Origin: Mastigias papua
Taxonomy: Eukaryota; Cnidaria; Scyphozoa; Rhizostomeae; Mastigiidae
Reading direction: 5' to 3'
Length of the DNA: 64,000 nt
NCBI GenBank assembly: GCA_964019165.1
Contig: OZ025282.1
Span: forward strand, 2,461,131-2,525,130
Shown here: one piece after another, positions 27,635 through 51,300 of the stretch
How positions within the stretch are numbered: the first letter of the stretch is position 1
Layout: every line of letters starts with the position of its first letter
Notes under the pieces: generated by a model
What the model was told of the DNA's origin: nothing
Database searches by the model: none
What the model saw: only the letters and a program-made list of their open reading frames with translations
Program-made: the position numbers and the translations under genes

Positions 27635-29240
27635 AGAAATATTTCAGTTAAAGATATTAGTTTTAATCTAGGAAACTTTCAAATATGGACAGTATGCTAC
27701 ATAGACTAAACTGTGGTGAATGAATAGGAAGAGCAAGAATAGATCATAACCTTGCAACCATACGTTGTAGAAGACAATTTACAAATTGCGGCAGGTGTAG
27801 CATGAAATCTCAAAGTAAACCATTTACAAAAAGCACTATCTCCATGCTTTATGTAAAACAATTTCTTAAAATGTTTGTGCTCATAGTTAAAAAATAAATC
27901 TAATAATATTTTCTTAAACTACATTTATGAAATATATATATGTAACTACAATACAAATCGTAAATCTCTTTCAAATTTGGCAGTTTATATATGTGGTAAT
28001 ATAATGTGTAATACATGCATATGTTAATAATTGGACACCAAAGTTTTAGACTGAAAGACAGTAATGCTGATTAATTACTTTTAATATGATGCAAATATGT
28101 CATAATCATCACATAAGTTGGCTTCTTTGTAATTCAAAAAGAGAATACTAAGAACCAACTAATAACTGTACAGATACCTGTCCAAGCAAGAAAATGAAAG
28201 GCAATAAAGGGGCAAGAAACAAAGTGGAGCCAAAATGCATCAACTTCTATCTAGAGCTACAGGAGGGCTGCAAATTACCAGCAATTGCAATAGACTACAA
28301 TACAATTCAACATCATATACTGTATGCAATCAATACATACAGAAAAAAAGACCAGAAAACACTGGGTATTCAGCTGTAGAGGAATATAGCAAATCAACCA
28401 TTTACCTTGCATGATGACTTTGAACTCTTTCTGATGCTAAGAATGAGATCAATGGTATATTAGAACTAAACCATTATTCCAAAAGGTCAAAAAGCATGCA
28501 TGGCTGGCCTGGAGAGGAGAACTAAACAACTAAGCTATCTGCAGTAAAAAGCCAAAGAGTCAAAGATAAACTGGAACAAATAGGTGGAAATAACTACAAA
28601 CAATGAGTCTAAACATAGACAACTCTTCCTCATGAAACAACTTCAACATTCACCAATCTTCAGTCCTAAACACAAAATAAAGAAAACAAAACCAACAACA
28701 TCTAGTGACCCTGATGCTCAAATTCACCCCTCAGCACCAATGATATTGCCGTCCCCCAAGACACTAATATATAACATAGTTTCATGCATTTCTATTTTGA
28801 AGAGTTGACAAGACTATTGATGTTACTAAACTAGTAATTAGTAAGTTTGAAATATAAAAGGCTTTGGTCTTAGAAAATGCATTTATGGTATGTATGATAT
28901 TTGTTGTGCTTTGCGTTATGGTATGGCTATCTTCATAACATGTCCTGCATGCACTATACTAAGCTAAACGAAAAGGTGATAGTAAACAGCAACAACATCA
29001 GCACAAATATGATTTAATTCTATTTTGCTAATTTCAAATTTCTATTTTTCTATTGTGAAGTCTCTGTACAAGTAATCAGCACAAATTCATAAATTAGACT
29101 AGACCAAAATTTGAACCAAGAGAATAAAAGTACAGCAACAATTTCAAATCTTCTTCTTCATTCTATGCAACTTTCTTGATCTATATTTATTTGCTACTTA
29201 TTTAAAATCCGGGCGCTTACAGAGTCACGGTACCTACGCA

Positions 29241-29483
29241 CTAATTCGCAATCCTCGCGTCAGTTAGCTTCCAGCCAGAGGATTGCAATACTTTCGTAAA
29301 TTCTCTACAGTTGCCCAGCACATAAGCCTTTGAGTAAGTGTTCATTGCTACCTTCAACAATCTACCTGGGGACAATACATGATCTTTCAGAGGCGGAAAC
29401 ATAGACGAATGAACAATGACATCTGACCAAACACATTGCACTACATGCTCACCTAGGCCCAATAGAAACCCAATTGAATTCAT
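29241..29483 (-). other. 80-codon open frame, possible small gene or exon
   Basis: Continuous frame from ATG at 29483 to a TAG stop at 29241, with mixed, protein-like composition (for example KVAMNTYSKAYVLGNC). GT-AG-like signals occur inside it (CTAG|GTGAGC, CCCCAG|GTAGAT), so it may instead be parts of a spliced gene. I recognise no family. The surrounding 2 kb lacks other candidate exons. Confidence 0.25.
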
Positions 29484-31121
29484 AGTTCATCGAGATCTAA
29501 TGACAATTATTCTGCTCTATTGCACAACATACCATCACTGTACAAAATACAGCTCTTTTATCTTCTTCGATAAAATACCTACCCTCGAAAATATTCGTCT
29601 TTCTATGCAACTCTCTCTTACTGCTGCAACGAGGATACTTCCACCTGGCCGTTCTTTGCTTCAGCGAAGTAACGCTATTGTCTTACTGTCGAAAAGCAGC
29701 CTGGGGGACACGCCACCGCAGTTACAGTACAGTTACCACAGTACTTTGGAACCTTTACATGATATACACCTAGGCTAAAAGGGCCAAGGCCCGCTAACAG
29801 TTTAAAAAAGAATTAGGACTTCCCAGAAAGTAAGGGTTTATTAATAAAGTATCTGGAATGCTTCTGAAAATGCCGCTTATATATTTATTTTCTGACTGGT
29901 GTTTACTCATTATTGGGAGTCATTTCATGGGATCATTACAAAGAAATAATGTCAACTGACAGTAGTTATCTCTGGGGCCCCCTTGATAAAATTTGACTCT
30001 CTACACTTATATGTACATGAGTTTTACAATCATATGAATAGCAAAATCTAATAGTCTGTTCGAAGGAGACAGTCCAGTGTTCCATTTATTAGCTATTGGA
30101 AGCTAATTAGATTCCATCCAAACAATTTTCTATCCTGATAAAACTAATTATAATTTCTCTTTCTATTTGCCAGGTTTTAAAACTACATTCACAAAAAGCC
30201 CAACAAAGCTGCGTTTATTTGAAGGCTGCATGTTGGGAAAATCACATAGAATTTATTCAAGCACTAAAGAATTGTGCAAAACAGTTCTAAGCAATAGCAA
30301 AGCTGCAAAGATTATCGTTCAGTACTGTATGCCTATGTTTGGGGGGATTCTGAGAACACGTCAGAAAACCACAGTAAAGTTGGCCTCTACTACAAAAACT
30401 TGACAATTAAAAAGACATTTAAAAGAAGAATGAACGAGCCACTCAAGCCATACAATCATTTAGCACCCCTGTTTTAACATCTGCACTTTCGCTGAAACAG
30501 ACAAATGCTCTGAGACTAAAATTAAATTAATATGTATAAAGATTGTGATGTAGAAAAGAGCATGTCTATCACTCCTTAAGGCCTAATTGTTGCAAGAAAC
30601 AAACTTGAATGCGAAATACACAAAAATAAGTAAGAAATAAAGTCACAGCCGTGGAATGGGACTAGAATTGCACACACCTCAACTTTCCTCCAATTTTCGC
30701 TTTAAAAGACACGCACACCACCAACTCAATGTGCTCCACCTGCAACTCGTTAGTCTACAGTTTGAACATATTACGGTCTGTATACTATCTTCGCAACTTG
30801 CATTTCGCAATTAAATTTATATGTGGCTTATCAAGACAAAGTTTTTGCCAAAAAAATACAAATTGGTTTCTGCCAATCGAATTAGATTTATTTTACATTA
30901 CAGTTCCAATAATGTATGCATGGAATAGACGGTAATTTAAATACTAGATTTTTTGTTACAAGTGGTTCAGTTCTGATGAGAAAAAAACTCTGCACTTTGT
31001 GAAAAAATTGCAAGAAAATGTGTGTCTATGCCAGGATGTTTTCAGCTCAGCTGCAAAACCTTCATGACTCATTAGAATGAACTGAATTGCCTTCACCCCA
31101 ACTTATGAAATCTTAATTATG

Positions 31122-34100
31122 TTACTGAAGAATACAGTAATTTTCACAGGCACACCAAGTTGTTTCTTTTCGATTCGGCAATATCAAGTCCAGGTCTTCA
31201 TCATCCGAAAGTTCATCCAGCCTAAAGGAAGCAGAGGGGACAATATCAATATACCACAAAAGCTTTTATTATGAGATCAACTCACAAAGATGATACTCTG
31301 CTTTTCTTTTCCCTTCAATCAACAAAGATGTGCATAGTTCATCTAAGTAAACATGCATTTGCCATTTTCGACGACGATTGCTTCAGCTCATGGGAAGATT
31401 TCATCAATTATTGCTAATTATAGATTTAACTTTTCAATCGTTTGCTTCCTCCCTAATACCTTGCAGTTACGGGTAAAATTATAGGAAAGAGAGCACGTTG
31501 GAGAAGAAAAATGCTGTTCACAGACTAACTTGTAAAGTGTATGAATTGAGAAAGCATGACAGAACTTTTTAGAAAAGCATCGCAAAGACAACTCATTGCT
31601 GCCAACGTCTTTTGACACGGCATTCAAAGAAGAAGAAGAAGAAGCTCCCTGGCTAAAATTTGTACGGAAATAACTGTCTGATAACAAATCCTTCGCTCAT
31701 TGTCTTTCAGTCGTTAGATTTCTAGATTCTTTTAGGCGCCATCATCAACCAGATTCTGAAGAAACAACGCAGAATAATCAATTTAGTTTGCTATCGGTAT
31801 GTCGAAAGTCAAATCACCTACCTGTAACCATCTCTTAAGAGCTGCTTAGTGCAATCATCTGATTCTTGCTAAAACAAGAACAGCCAACCAGTTACACAAG
31901 CAACGTTTGTATGAAACAGGATAATGAACCTAATTACCATTCATATTAGCGAACATTGATACATCCAGATGAAAAACATTGGTGACTTAAAATGCAAATA
32001 AGTATAAATAAAGATAAAATAACTGTCAATTGACGGAGGTTATTAAAAAACAATTGAACACTGGTGGATACAAAATTGACCAATGCAGATTAAACAACGG
32101 ATATTTTCAATTGGAGTAGTTGATTAGGGAATCTTTTCCCTTAATACTAACCAACAACAGATCTTACAAGCTGACCAGCATGATGCCAATGGTAGTTGGA
32201 AAAAAGGAGAACCACTTCCCCACTTACTTATTGAGAATCATATATTCACCAAAGAACACAGCATGTGCATCAAGTTTTCATATTCTGAAGTGGGCAAAAG
32301 CAAGAGGACGTGGTGGAAACTAGCTCTAATTATCTGTAGGCTGAGTCTATACTCATACTGGGGTTCATCATGGTCGTACTGCTCCATAAGAGATCCGCCT
32401 TTTGATTCATTCCACATTTATTATTTTGGAGTCTCAAAAAACAACCAAAGAGCAACAATACATTGACTACATCAACGGTACTTTTTTTTGGGGGGGGGGG
32501 GTAAACTTTCAGGAGAGTTCAGTGTCCTAACAAGTTTAAGGGGAAGCCTGTGATCCTTTGGCTTCAAACTCTACGCCTATACAGCAAGGGCGGCTAGGGG
32601 TCCTCTAGTACAAGAGCCGTATGCAATAGGATTCAGTAGACTGAGAGACGCAGAATATTGATAAAAATTAATGTAAACATTTTTCTTACATCGTTCAACA
32701 TGGTCCTAATGAGCTACGAGAACTTCTATGAAAGTTTCTTTAAGTCTAATATACGTAAAACATGTTAGAAAATAAAAAACTTGTTCCATCCATATTTCTG
32801 ACAAAAATTGTCCCTACTATCTGATGGCTTAAATCTGTACCTCGAAACGCAGGTTAAGTGTCAAAGAGCCGCATATGGCTAGCGAGCTGTGGTATGGCCA
32901 ATCCTACTATCGAGCATAGACCCGATTCATAAACGACATAAAATAAAAAATAACCTAGTAACCTTATAATTGTAAGGACTTGATGGTTGCTTAAAAATAA
33001 CATCATCTGGAGACGCCAAAGCCACATCTTCAAAGTCTTCGTCATAACTACAAGTGAACAAACAAAGAAAATGAACTGAAGAAAGCTACCAACATAATCA
33101 TACAGAGACAGAGATTGAGTGTAGGACAGATGGACATCATTGCATAAATTGGTAAGGGATGAATGGGTCGTCAAACACTAGGAACTAATGAGAGGTCTCA
33201 GCTAGAGGATTCCTAGTTCACAAATGAAAGTAGGAATGACCTATCAGCATTAGAAAAGTAATTGTACATTCCCTTTTGTTGTGCAATAATAACCACCTGA
33301 TTTGTGACTAATGATTGGGATGTACAACTACAAGCTCCCTTGAGTCTTTTATATTTCTGACAATTTTTGGTGGGGCCCTAATCCAGGGAATGGCCTATTC
33401 AAAGGGGGGTTATAAATAATTTGGCATATGCTCTATAAAAAGTGCAATGTCATCACTCCTTTCCTCTATAATATTAAATGAGCAGGTTAAGTTTAAGCAT
33501 CAGTCTATGTTAGGCCTTTATCATCTTCTTTGGTGAGAGCTTATTTGAGGGGGGGGCTATTAACAATCTGATGTTGTAGCCTAGGGATGTATTCAATGGG
33601 AGGGGGCAACTTGACAGTTTATTGTAGTTGCAAATGAATTAGCATAAAATTGTCAATTATGTCCATTGGACTTGGCTGCACCCCAGAGAGTATTGATGCA
33701 TACAAGAATTTGCATCAACCTGCTAAGACCCATCTCCATGAATTTGGATCTTGGATTCGAGATGTAAACTCATTGTTCCAGATACACATGCAAACCTTCA
33801 CAAGTCACAGAATGCTTGGATGTCAATTGGAAACAATGAATTCACATTCAAAATCTGACATGCAAATTAGTAGAGGGATATGCATCTGAAATTTGAGGTC
33901 AAAATTATGGCCATCAAGGTTATAAAAAGAACATGATGAGATTATGATTATATACTGAAGTAGTTAGCAGGCAACAAGTAATCAAAAGTAACCACTAGGA
34001 TGGAGCACAAAGGGTGAATACTTACTTATGAATTTACTTACATGTATATTTCCTTTCTTACTTAGTTAGTTAGTTATTTTCTGTTATCTACCAATGAAAG

Positions 34101-36682
34101 TTACAAATACTTTGCACAATTAGCATGCACTTGACATAAACTACTGTAAGAAAATGGCTATACTACTGGCAAATGTAAAAGGAAACTCAACCAACTTCAG
34201 GAAGAGGGCTAGCAAGATCATACATTCCAGCATACCTTGAAGGAGAGACTGAGACTAATGGCTGATCTTCTGGTCGTTGATCAGTAAAACCTCCCTTGCC
34301 TGGGACCATTAAACTGCAAAAGAAATCAATCAAAACTGATATAAAAAATTAGTTGATAAAACAAACTCTGCACAAAATGCAGTCATACAGCTTCAACAAA
34401 TTAGATAATAGACAAATGGTATGCAATATAGCAGGATAGCAATGCAAAATGGATTGAACCAAAATATACTACATATATCTAGTTGATAAAGGAGGCCCAA
34501 TATACTTGCAATCTGGAGCAACATTGGCTCACAGAAGCTCAGTAATGATGGTCAATGTCAATTGAAATAATGTGTCCATAATTATGAAAGAAATATGAGA
34601 TTCTTGGTAGATTAACTAGTACTCTTGGGTTAATCTTAGATAATAGTTCCTTACATAAGAGTTGGGCAAATGAATGAACTAAACAAATCCATAGACAACA
34701 AGCCTCTCCATTTAAGGCATGCCATCACGTGCATGTGACTAAGTACATGTCTTGATGAGGAAAGGCATGTTTCATCATGAGTCTTACTCTAGAAAATGAA
34801 CCAGGTTTTGTGCCTTGATAATAAATGCTCCTTGATGTAACATTTTGCCAAGAGGCAAGCAATTGGCCATCCAAAACTATATAATGTAATATACTAAACT
34901 TCATGATATTAAAACAATACACACCTAGACCTAGGTAGCATTTTGCTTTGCTGATTGGTCTTTCTTGCCTTTTCAACCTGCTTTTCTAAAGAATCAAACC
35001 AAATTAATAGGAATCAAAACTGAGTTGATCACAGGTATCAAATATTAGTTCAAACAAAAGGAAGACTTTAAGATGGTTCAAAGTAAATGATCATAAAAGA
35101 AAAACACTTCATGTAGCACTGGCCAGCTTACTTACAGGTAATACACTGAACCAACAACATGGCAATATGTATATGAAAGGCCTCACAAGGAGAAAACTTT
35201 ATCACAGCTCAGCAATAGTCAACAAACCACCCAAAACTAGTTAAAAGGAGATCATTCAATAGAGAACTTCAATACTATAAAATTTGATCAACTTAACTAT
35301 GATTTTTAATTTTCTAATTTTGTAGAATTTAACAACCTTAATTCTTTTCAACTTTTAAGCTAAACAGGGGCCTTAGTGATAGCAGCTCCCATGCAAAGTG
35401 ACAAAGTCTACCTGTATACATAAATCATATCATTATTAAACATGAATAAAGATATTTTCTGGGGTAACCCAAAGCTTCCTACTTTAGCACAGTTTGTAAT
35501 ATAAGATGACACATATTCTAGAGATTGACTCAATTGATTGGGTAAACAACTAATAAAAAAATTATGTAAGAGAGCCCTTAAAAGTTCACAGCTGGATATT
35601 TTCCTAAAGCTCATAACATATTCCAAGGGAAGTTGCAATGGAAAGTAAAGTATTCTTTTTTATTTTCATATGAATATACTCACTGTCTACCTCCAAGTAT
35701 TTCCATATTATCATGGAAAACAAGAAAAATTAAGACTAAAGAACATGGAGGCACTTACCTTTACCAACTAGAAAACATAGAAGATAACATAATTCTTTTA
35801 ACTACAAACCTAATTCTAGTTGGAGGTTTGATGGCTTTCTCAATGTCTTCAGCAGTGGCTCACCAATGTCATGCTCTCCCTATAGGAAAATTTAAAAGAG
35901 CTATGTAAAAATAACCTTCACTAACTGTATTTAGGTAGGTCATAGACACACTTACATATTTTTGTTTGATTTCTCAAAATTTTCATTGCCCTCCAGCAAC
36001 CTCCTGAGTGTGAAGGCACTGATTAACTGTTCTGTCTAGTTGTAAACATTACCCTGAATTTCTAGACACTATCATTAACTGAATTTCAAAGCTATCATTA
36101 ATTTTTCAGTCCCTGGCATGAAGCTTACGTTTTCGCAAAATATTTTTTAAGTCGAAATTGATATTTTCAAGCATTTGAAATTGCTATCATTGAATATTAC
36201 TGTAAAAAGAAATTGAAACACCTTGTCCTCAAGATTTCCAGATAATATACTTCCTGGATGGGTACTGCTTAACTGTTCTGTCTAGTCGTGGGCATTACCC
36301 TGAATTTCTAGACACTGAAGTTCTACAAGCATAGAAATTTAGTCATCCCAATGATGGTTACTTTGGCAAACGTAAGGTGTCGTCTACAGAGTAAACCACG
36401 TAAAGGGAATACAAAATGCTTCACGATATCTTGAAACAGAAGTATGCTGAAATTTCTCTTCTGTGAATAAACTGTCATATAATTTTGCCCATTTGACGTA
36501 CAGTAGTCATAAGATTCCTTTTTGACCCACTATCAGTTACAATCATTAGGATATAAAAAAGAATAGGCTATGACCTTCTTCAGAGATCCATTTTTCTGAA
36601 GACCATTTTCAATATTTGGCAGCAGGTCTTTGTAGTTTATCTCTTCTTCTAAGTCATCAGCTATTTCCTCGTTATTACTCAT
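31122..36682 (-). CDS. acidic protein of unknown family, seven exons
   Basis: Exons on the minus strand: 36575-36682 (ATG), 35810-35879, 34925-34985, 34236-34313, 32963-33047, 31822-31868, 31122-31221 (TAA). All junctions are GT-AG and all phases agree, which is strong evidence for a real gene of about 182 residues. It starts MSNNEEIADDLEEEINYKDL and has a basic/glutamine segment (EKQVEKARKTNQQ), then SYDEDFEDVALASPDD and LDELSDDEDLDLILP. The YDEDFED-type acidic motif recurs in several ciliary and centrosomal proteins, but that is only a hint. The last exon could instead use a donor at ACTTG|GTGTGC and continue beyond. Its start lies 758 bp from the divergent MYND gene. Confidence 0.68.
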
Positions 36683-37440
36683 CTACCAATGGACTTTATA
36701 CCCTGATATTAGACTTTCTCTTTCACCATAAAGTAGTTCACTTGGTTAACTCAGATGGTAATAATATCAAGAAAGTTAAGCGATTTGTGTTCATAACGTA
36801 GGATCCTTCCGTAAGTTTTCTGTCCTACCATAGCAAGTCATCGAGTTCCAAATATTATATTTTCACCACATCTAGTTCAACTGTGGACTTCTAGTGTTGA
36901 TCTACCTTTCGCACTCCGAAAGATTTGGTTACCATATAAGAAGAAACGACTTCAATATGTCACGTTGTCTTCCTGTCATCGCATTCTCATGTTGTTGTTG
37001 CAGTGACAACTGGCTAATGGCAAGTGCACTGAGTAGAGTTACGTGATTACCAAAAAGCAACGGAAAAACAAGCCGGGAAGAATAGAAAAACCATACCAAG
37101 TACTTCCTCTAGACCTTCCTAAACTTAGAGCTAATATATTAAATCGAAATCTCGTGTTACTTTCGTTCATTTATATTTTCTAACTATGGTTAGAACTAAC
37201 GATTGGAAGTGCTATTGGACACCTCGCACCCAGTTGTTTATTTATTACCTTTGCCCAGACAACAACATTTTCTTTGGTTTTTAGTCTTCCATGATACTTT
37301 ATTTGAAGCTAATGTACTAATTTAGTTACTTCTGTCAGCGCGACAGTTTTGGTGCACTTTTGGCCCTGCGCTTTTCACCTACCCTGTATTTATTTTTCAG
37401 CGCATCAGATCTGCAGTTTGCTTGGATTATTATCATCGAG
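36683..37440. promoter_or_regulatory. putative bidirectional promoter region
   Basis: 758 bp between the divergent start codons of the acidic-protein gene and the MYND gene. No other gene fits here, so both promoters and 5' UTRs must lie in it unless distal exons exist. I see no clear TATA box or CpG cluster. Confidence 0.5.
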
Positions 37441-47474
<10,034 letters not shown>

Positions 47475-49079
47475 TCATTGTAATTCGGTTTGTGCTGTGC
47501 CGGCATGCAGTAACCTCGTTTTAGTGTGTTTTACACGGAGCCTATCACGGAATGGGAACAGCAAATGTTGAATTCATTGCGTGTTGTTTTAGTTGATTTG
47601 CCGAAAAACGAAAAACATTTCTCGTCTCAAAGGAAGTAAAGAAGTAGTATTTAAACAGATCTTTTTATAGTTCCAATAGTGTACTTATGTTATATTTTTA
47701 TTTAATGTTTTATGTCGTCAGATCCTTCTGTCAAGAAATTTTTATTGTTTTATTCATCTACATGATGTTAAATTTTATTTTCTTCTAATTTACTTGTATC
47801 ATTGTTGGCAATAGTTTGTAGTTGTTTAGTTTAGTATCAAAAATACGTGACATTCATACATAGCACACTTTCAATGTTACAGATTTTAAGCATTTGGTTT
47901 ATTATGAAAGCTATATTTCATTTTAAAAATTCTCTACATACAATCATAAGCCTCACTATTTGTAGATAGTTTGAAACTGGTAAATGCTATATATTTATAT
48001 GTCTATATATTTTTCTGCATAAGGAAAAGATCACAGGAGTTATAACAAAAACATAGAATTAGATAAATAAAGCTCCGGATTGTTCGATTTCTTCCCATTT
48101 TTCCTTTTTTATGTAGTGTATTGTACGTGGATCTAAGAGCTACCCCCATTAAAATCCTTGTGATATAAAATTTATGTTTTTCGTTAAAGCCAGTCTCTTG
48201 TAGCATGGTAGGAAAGTCAGCTGACCGAAGAGCTAAGACTCAAAAAGTGCGAATTTAAGGACTGGTAAATTTTATATTGTCAAATTTATTTGTCAGAGTC
48301 TTATCCATTCTATATGATATTAGCGATTATTATTGTTATCTTTGATTATTCATACACTTCTTCAAACTGGTTGACCTACGATTTTAGACTATGAAGAGAA
48401 AATCAGAGTAGAGCTGACAGTACTGCGTATGTATATACCATAAGTTGATGTTGAAGCAAACTGGCAAACTTGAATGTATGTTTTTAAAACGTGATACAGG
48501 AATAATCGTTTTAGGTATTGTACGCTTATTTTGACGCTAGTATTGCTCGTACATAAAAGAAACCGACTGTGATTTGTCAAATTTCTTGAATGACGTACAA
48601 CGTGCCAATGGGCTATTTTGATTATACTCCATTCCCCCATATATTCCAATTACCTCTGCCACTATAACCAGCATAATATTTTGCTCGTTTCTAAGTAACT
48701 CTACGGTCTTTAAAAAGAATTTTGCGTGTGGAGTACAATTCAATTTTTTTATATCTCTGTGGATCTTGAATATCCAGCTGATTTTAAATCGATTATAGAT
48801 TTTAGAATTGAAAGGTGCTATCTGGCGACAGACCGTATACCATTGACCATGCCGCTTCTTCGTAGCTCATTTTATAATTCACGCTCTGAACTTTGCTTAG
48901 GCGCAAACTGAAAACATAGAAGTATGTTATAGTGCTGTCCTTGAATTTTGGTTTTATCTTTAGCAGCTTTAGAGTTTGAGCGGAGTACGTTTCCAAATAT
49001 GATAAGACCCCTGTGTAATGAACCCAAGTAAAAATACAGCAGATTAAGGGGTGTATCGCTCGTTGAAAAGCATCCGAGA

Positions 49080-49345
49080 TTTTTTGTCATTTTTGGTGAC
49101 TTCCAAAGGGAATTTTGTTATTCTTTTTTCAATCTGCTGTGACTTTTGTGATTTTTGTCATTTTTTGTTATTTTTTGTGATTTTTTGTGATTTTTTGTGA
49201 TTTTTGTGATTTTTTGTGATTCGTGATTTTTTTATTTTTGATGACTTCCAATGTGAATGTTGTTGTTCTTTCTTCAATTTGCCGTGACTTTTGTGATTTT
49301 TTGTGATTTTTTATTATTGATTTTTTGCGAGTTTTTGTGACTTTT
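49080..49345. repeat. T-rich GTGATTTTTT repeat
   Basis: Degenerate tandem of GTGATTTTT(T), with a longer block (ATGACTTCCAATGTGAATGT-like) occurring twice around it. Confidence 0.8.
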
Positions 49346-50180
49346 CATATCGTGTACGAGATTTTTCCGAGTGATGTACCCCTCGGTTTATCTATACTGC
49401 AGAAACTGTGCGCACTTATTGTAACTTGAATGTATTTGTTTATTTGAATTATTTTGGAAAACAAAGATTGTATGAACTGCATACGTAGACAGGTTGTCTA
49501 TAGGAAATATTGAATGCCTAAGGTACAAATAGTGCTTCAGATTATCTTTTTACTGCAGATACCATATTGTTTGTTCTGTTATGATATGTTATTATTTTTT
49601 TTTATAATGAAGTAGCACGTCAGAAAATATTTGAATTTGTTTCCTTTGATTTTGCGCCTTTTGTCACTCAAGAATAGTTTAGGAATAATTTAAGCCGCTA
49701 CATGAAAATACTTTAAGTTTATTAGGAATCAAAAAAAAACTAGGCATTCTTATAAAGATGTGCTTGTGTCCTTCAAGCTAGCTCTGCTCCTTTAAAGCGA
49801 CAGAAGGCTCTTTGTCACTTTCGACATGCACCTAACAAACAAAACCTCAAACCTATTGAAAGCAACAAATATTTATGGGAAATTTCTGCTCACTTCATCT
49901 ACTATTTGCTTCTATTAAATTAGAGTGTTAGGTAGCTCTTGAGCTTTGAGAGCAGAGCCTAAAGTAAGTCTTACAGATCCACATTTTTTAATCACTTGGG
50001 TGTGGTCTTTCTTTGGGGATACGCGATAGGCGCATATCAGAAAGTAAAAACTAGCAAGTTGTGTAAACAGTCGAATAATGATTCTCGAGATTAATAACTT
50101 TTAATGTATACCATGAACGCACAAACTTATATGTATTAGCTTTCATGAACTGCTCGTAATAAATAGTTATGGCATGTTTA

Positions 50181-50952
50181 CTACTCCACGTTTTCCCTGG
50201 TTGCAGATCCACGATTTTGATCTATAATTCCATTAAGTGAGTCAGACACACGTTTATGAGATGGAGGGAACAGAGGGACAAGCTTTTTCCTAATTGGGCA
50301 AGGAGCTCGGATGTGTCCTTCTTTATGACAGAAGATAGATATTATATTTGTATCATATTGACACATTACAATTGAGCAGAAATTTCCCTTAAATTTAAGC
50401 GAGAGCCACAATCTCTTGGCTCGCTTCGCTAATATGTGATCTGATGTTCAGTGCCCTGTCGTACCTGTCAACACCTTCCCTTACTATTGTTGCAAAGAGT
50501 GCTTAAGACCATTAGTTGTTATTTTTTGCTGTTGGCGTAACAAACTAGCATGCTGCCAACCTGTCCCAACCAGCTCCAGAGCAACATTGTCTAGAGCAAG
50601 CAGAGCTTAGTATTTTCAGGGAATGTTTCTCTCCTATTCAACAAACACCTTATAAAAAACTGTTTTCTCGTTTTCTACAATTGGCCTTACCTAACACTGC
50701 AAGAAAGCGCATACATCTGCCTTGGATCTTGTATAAAGCAAATTAACTTGTTATTGACTGTTCTGTCTGTGAAACCAGAGAGATTAGATCATCAGGAGTC
50801 AATGTCAATAGTGTTTTATCGAATTTATTTCTATCCTGTTTCAGAAGCTGGGAGATAGGCAAAGACATGAAGAATGGCGATATCAACCTGTCTTTCCGCG
50901 TCACGTAATGCAATTTTCCAGTGGTCCAGCGTCGAAGATACGTGTCTAGCAA
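50181..50952 (-). pseudogene. possible retroelement gag-like relic
   Basis: Two minus-strand frames. The downstream one contains IFCHKEGHIRAPC, which fits the later part of a CCHC zinc knuckle (C-x4-H-x4-C) but lacks the first cysteine. The upstream one (50743-50952) has a helical DRNKFDKTLLTLTPDDL stretch. The stop codons between them suggest decay. Weak evidence. Confidence 0.25.
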
Positions 50953-51194
50953 TTTTCATTTAAATTGGATCATCTGTCTGCGAAATTACCATTTGAGTGT
51001 GCATGGCGTGGAACAACCTGCGTGTCAAAGTTGAAGTAAGTAGTAAGAATTTCTAGACCTATACTCAAATGTTCCATGTTCTTTCTCAGAGGAAGTACAA
51101 GCTTTAAGATTTAGAACTCAATTAATTAGTTAATTCAGAAGTGCAGGATGATAGTGGAAAAAATACAAGATACACAACGTATGATGTGAATTAT

Positions 51195-51300
51195 ATTATA
51201 TGATACATAATATTGTATTAAATTATATAATATTATATTATATTATTTTATATTATATTTTTATATTATATTTTATTACCTTGTATTATACTATTTTATC
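51195..51300. repeat. ATTATAT-type AT-rich repeat
   Basis: Irregular ATTATATT / TATTATAT iterations. Confidence 0.8.

Larger units (their letters stand above)
26951..29240. other. intergenic stretch with little content
   Basis: AT-rich, no convincing exon. It holds one tRNA-like sequence (27082-27157) and a short TATG repeat, listed separately. The other short frames lack splice context or family resemblance. Confidence 0.6.
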
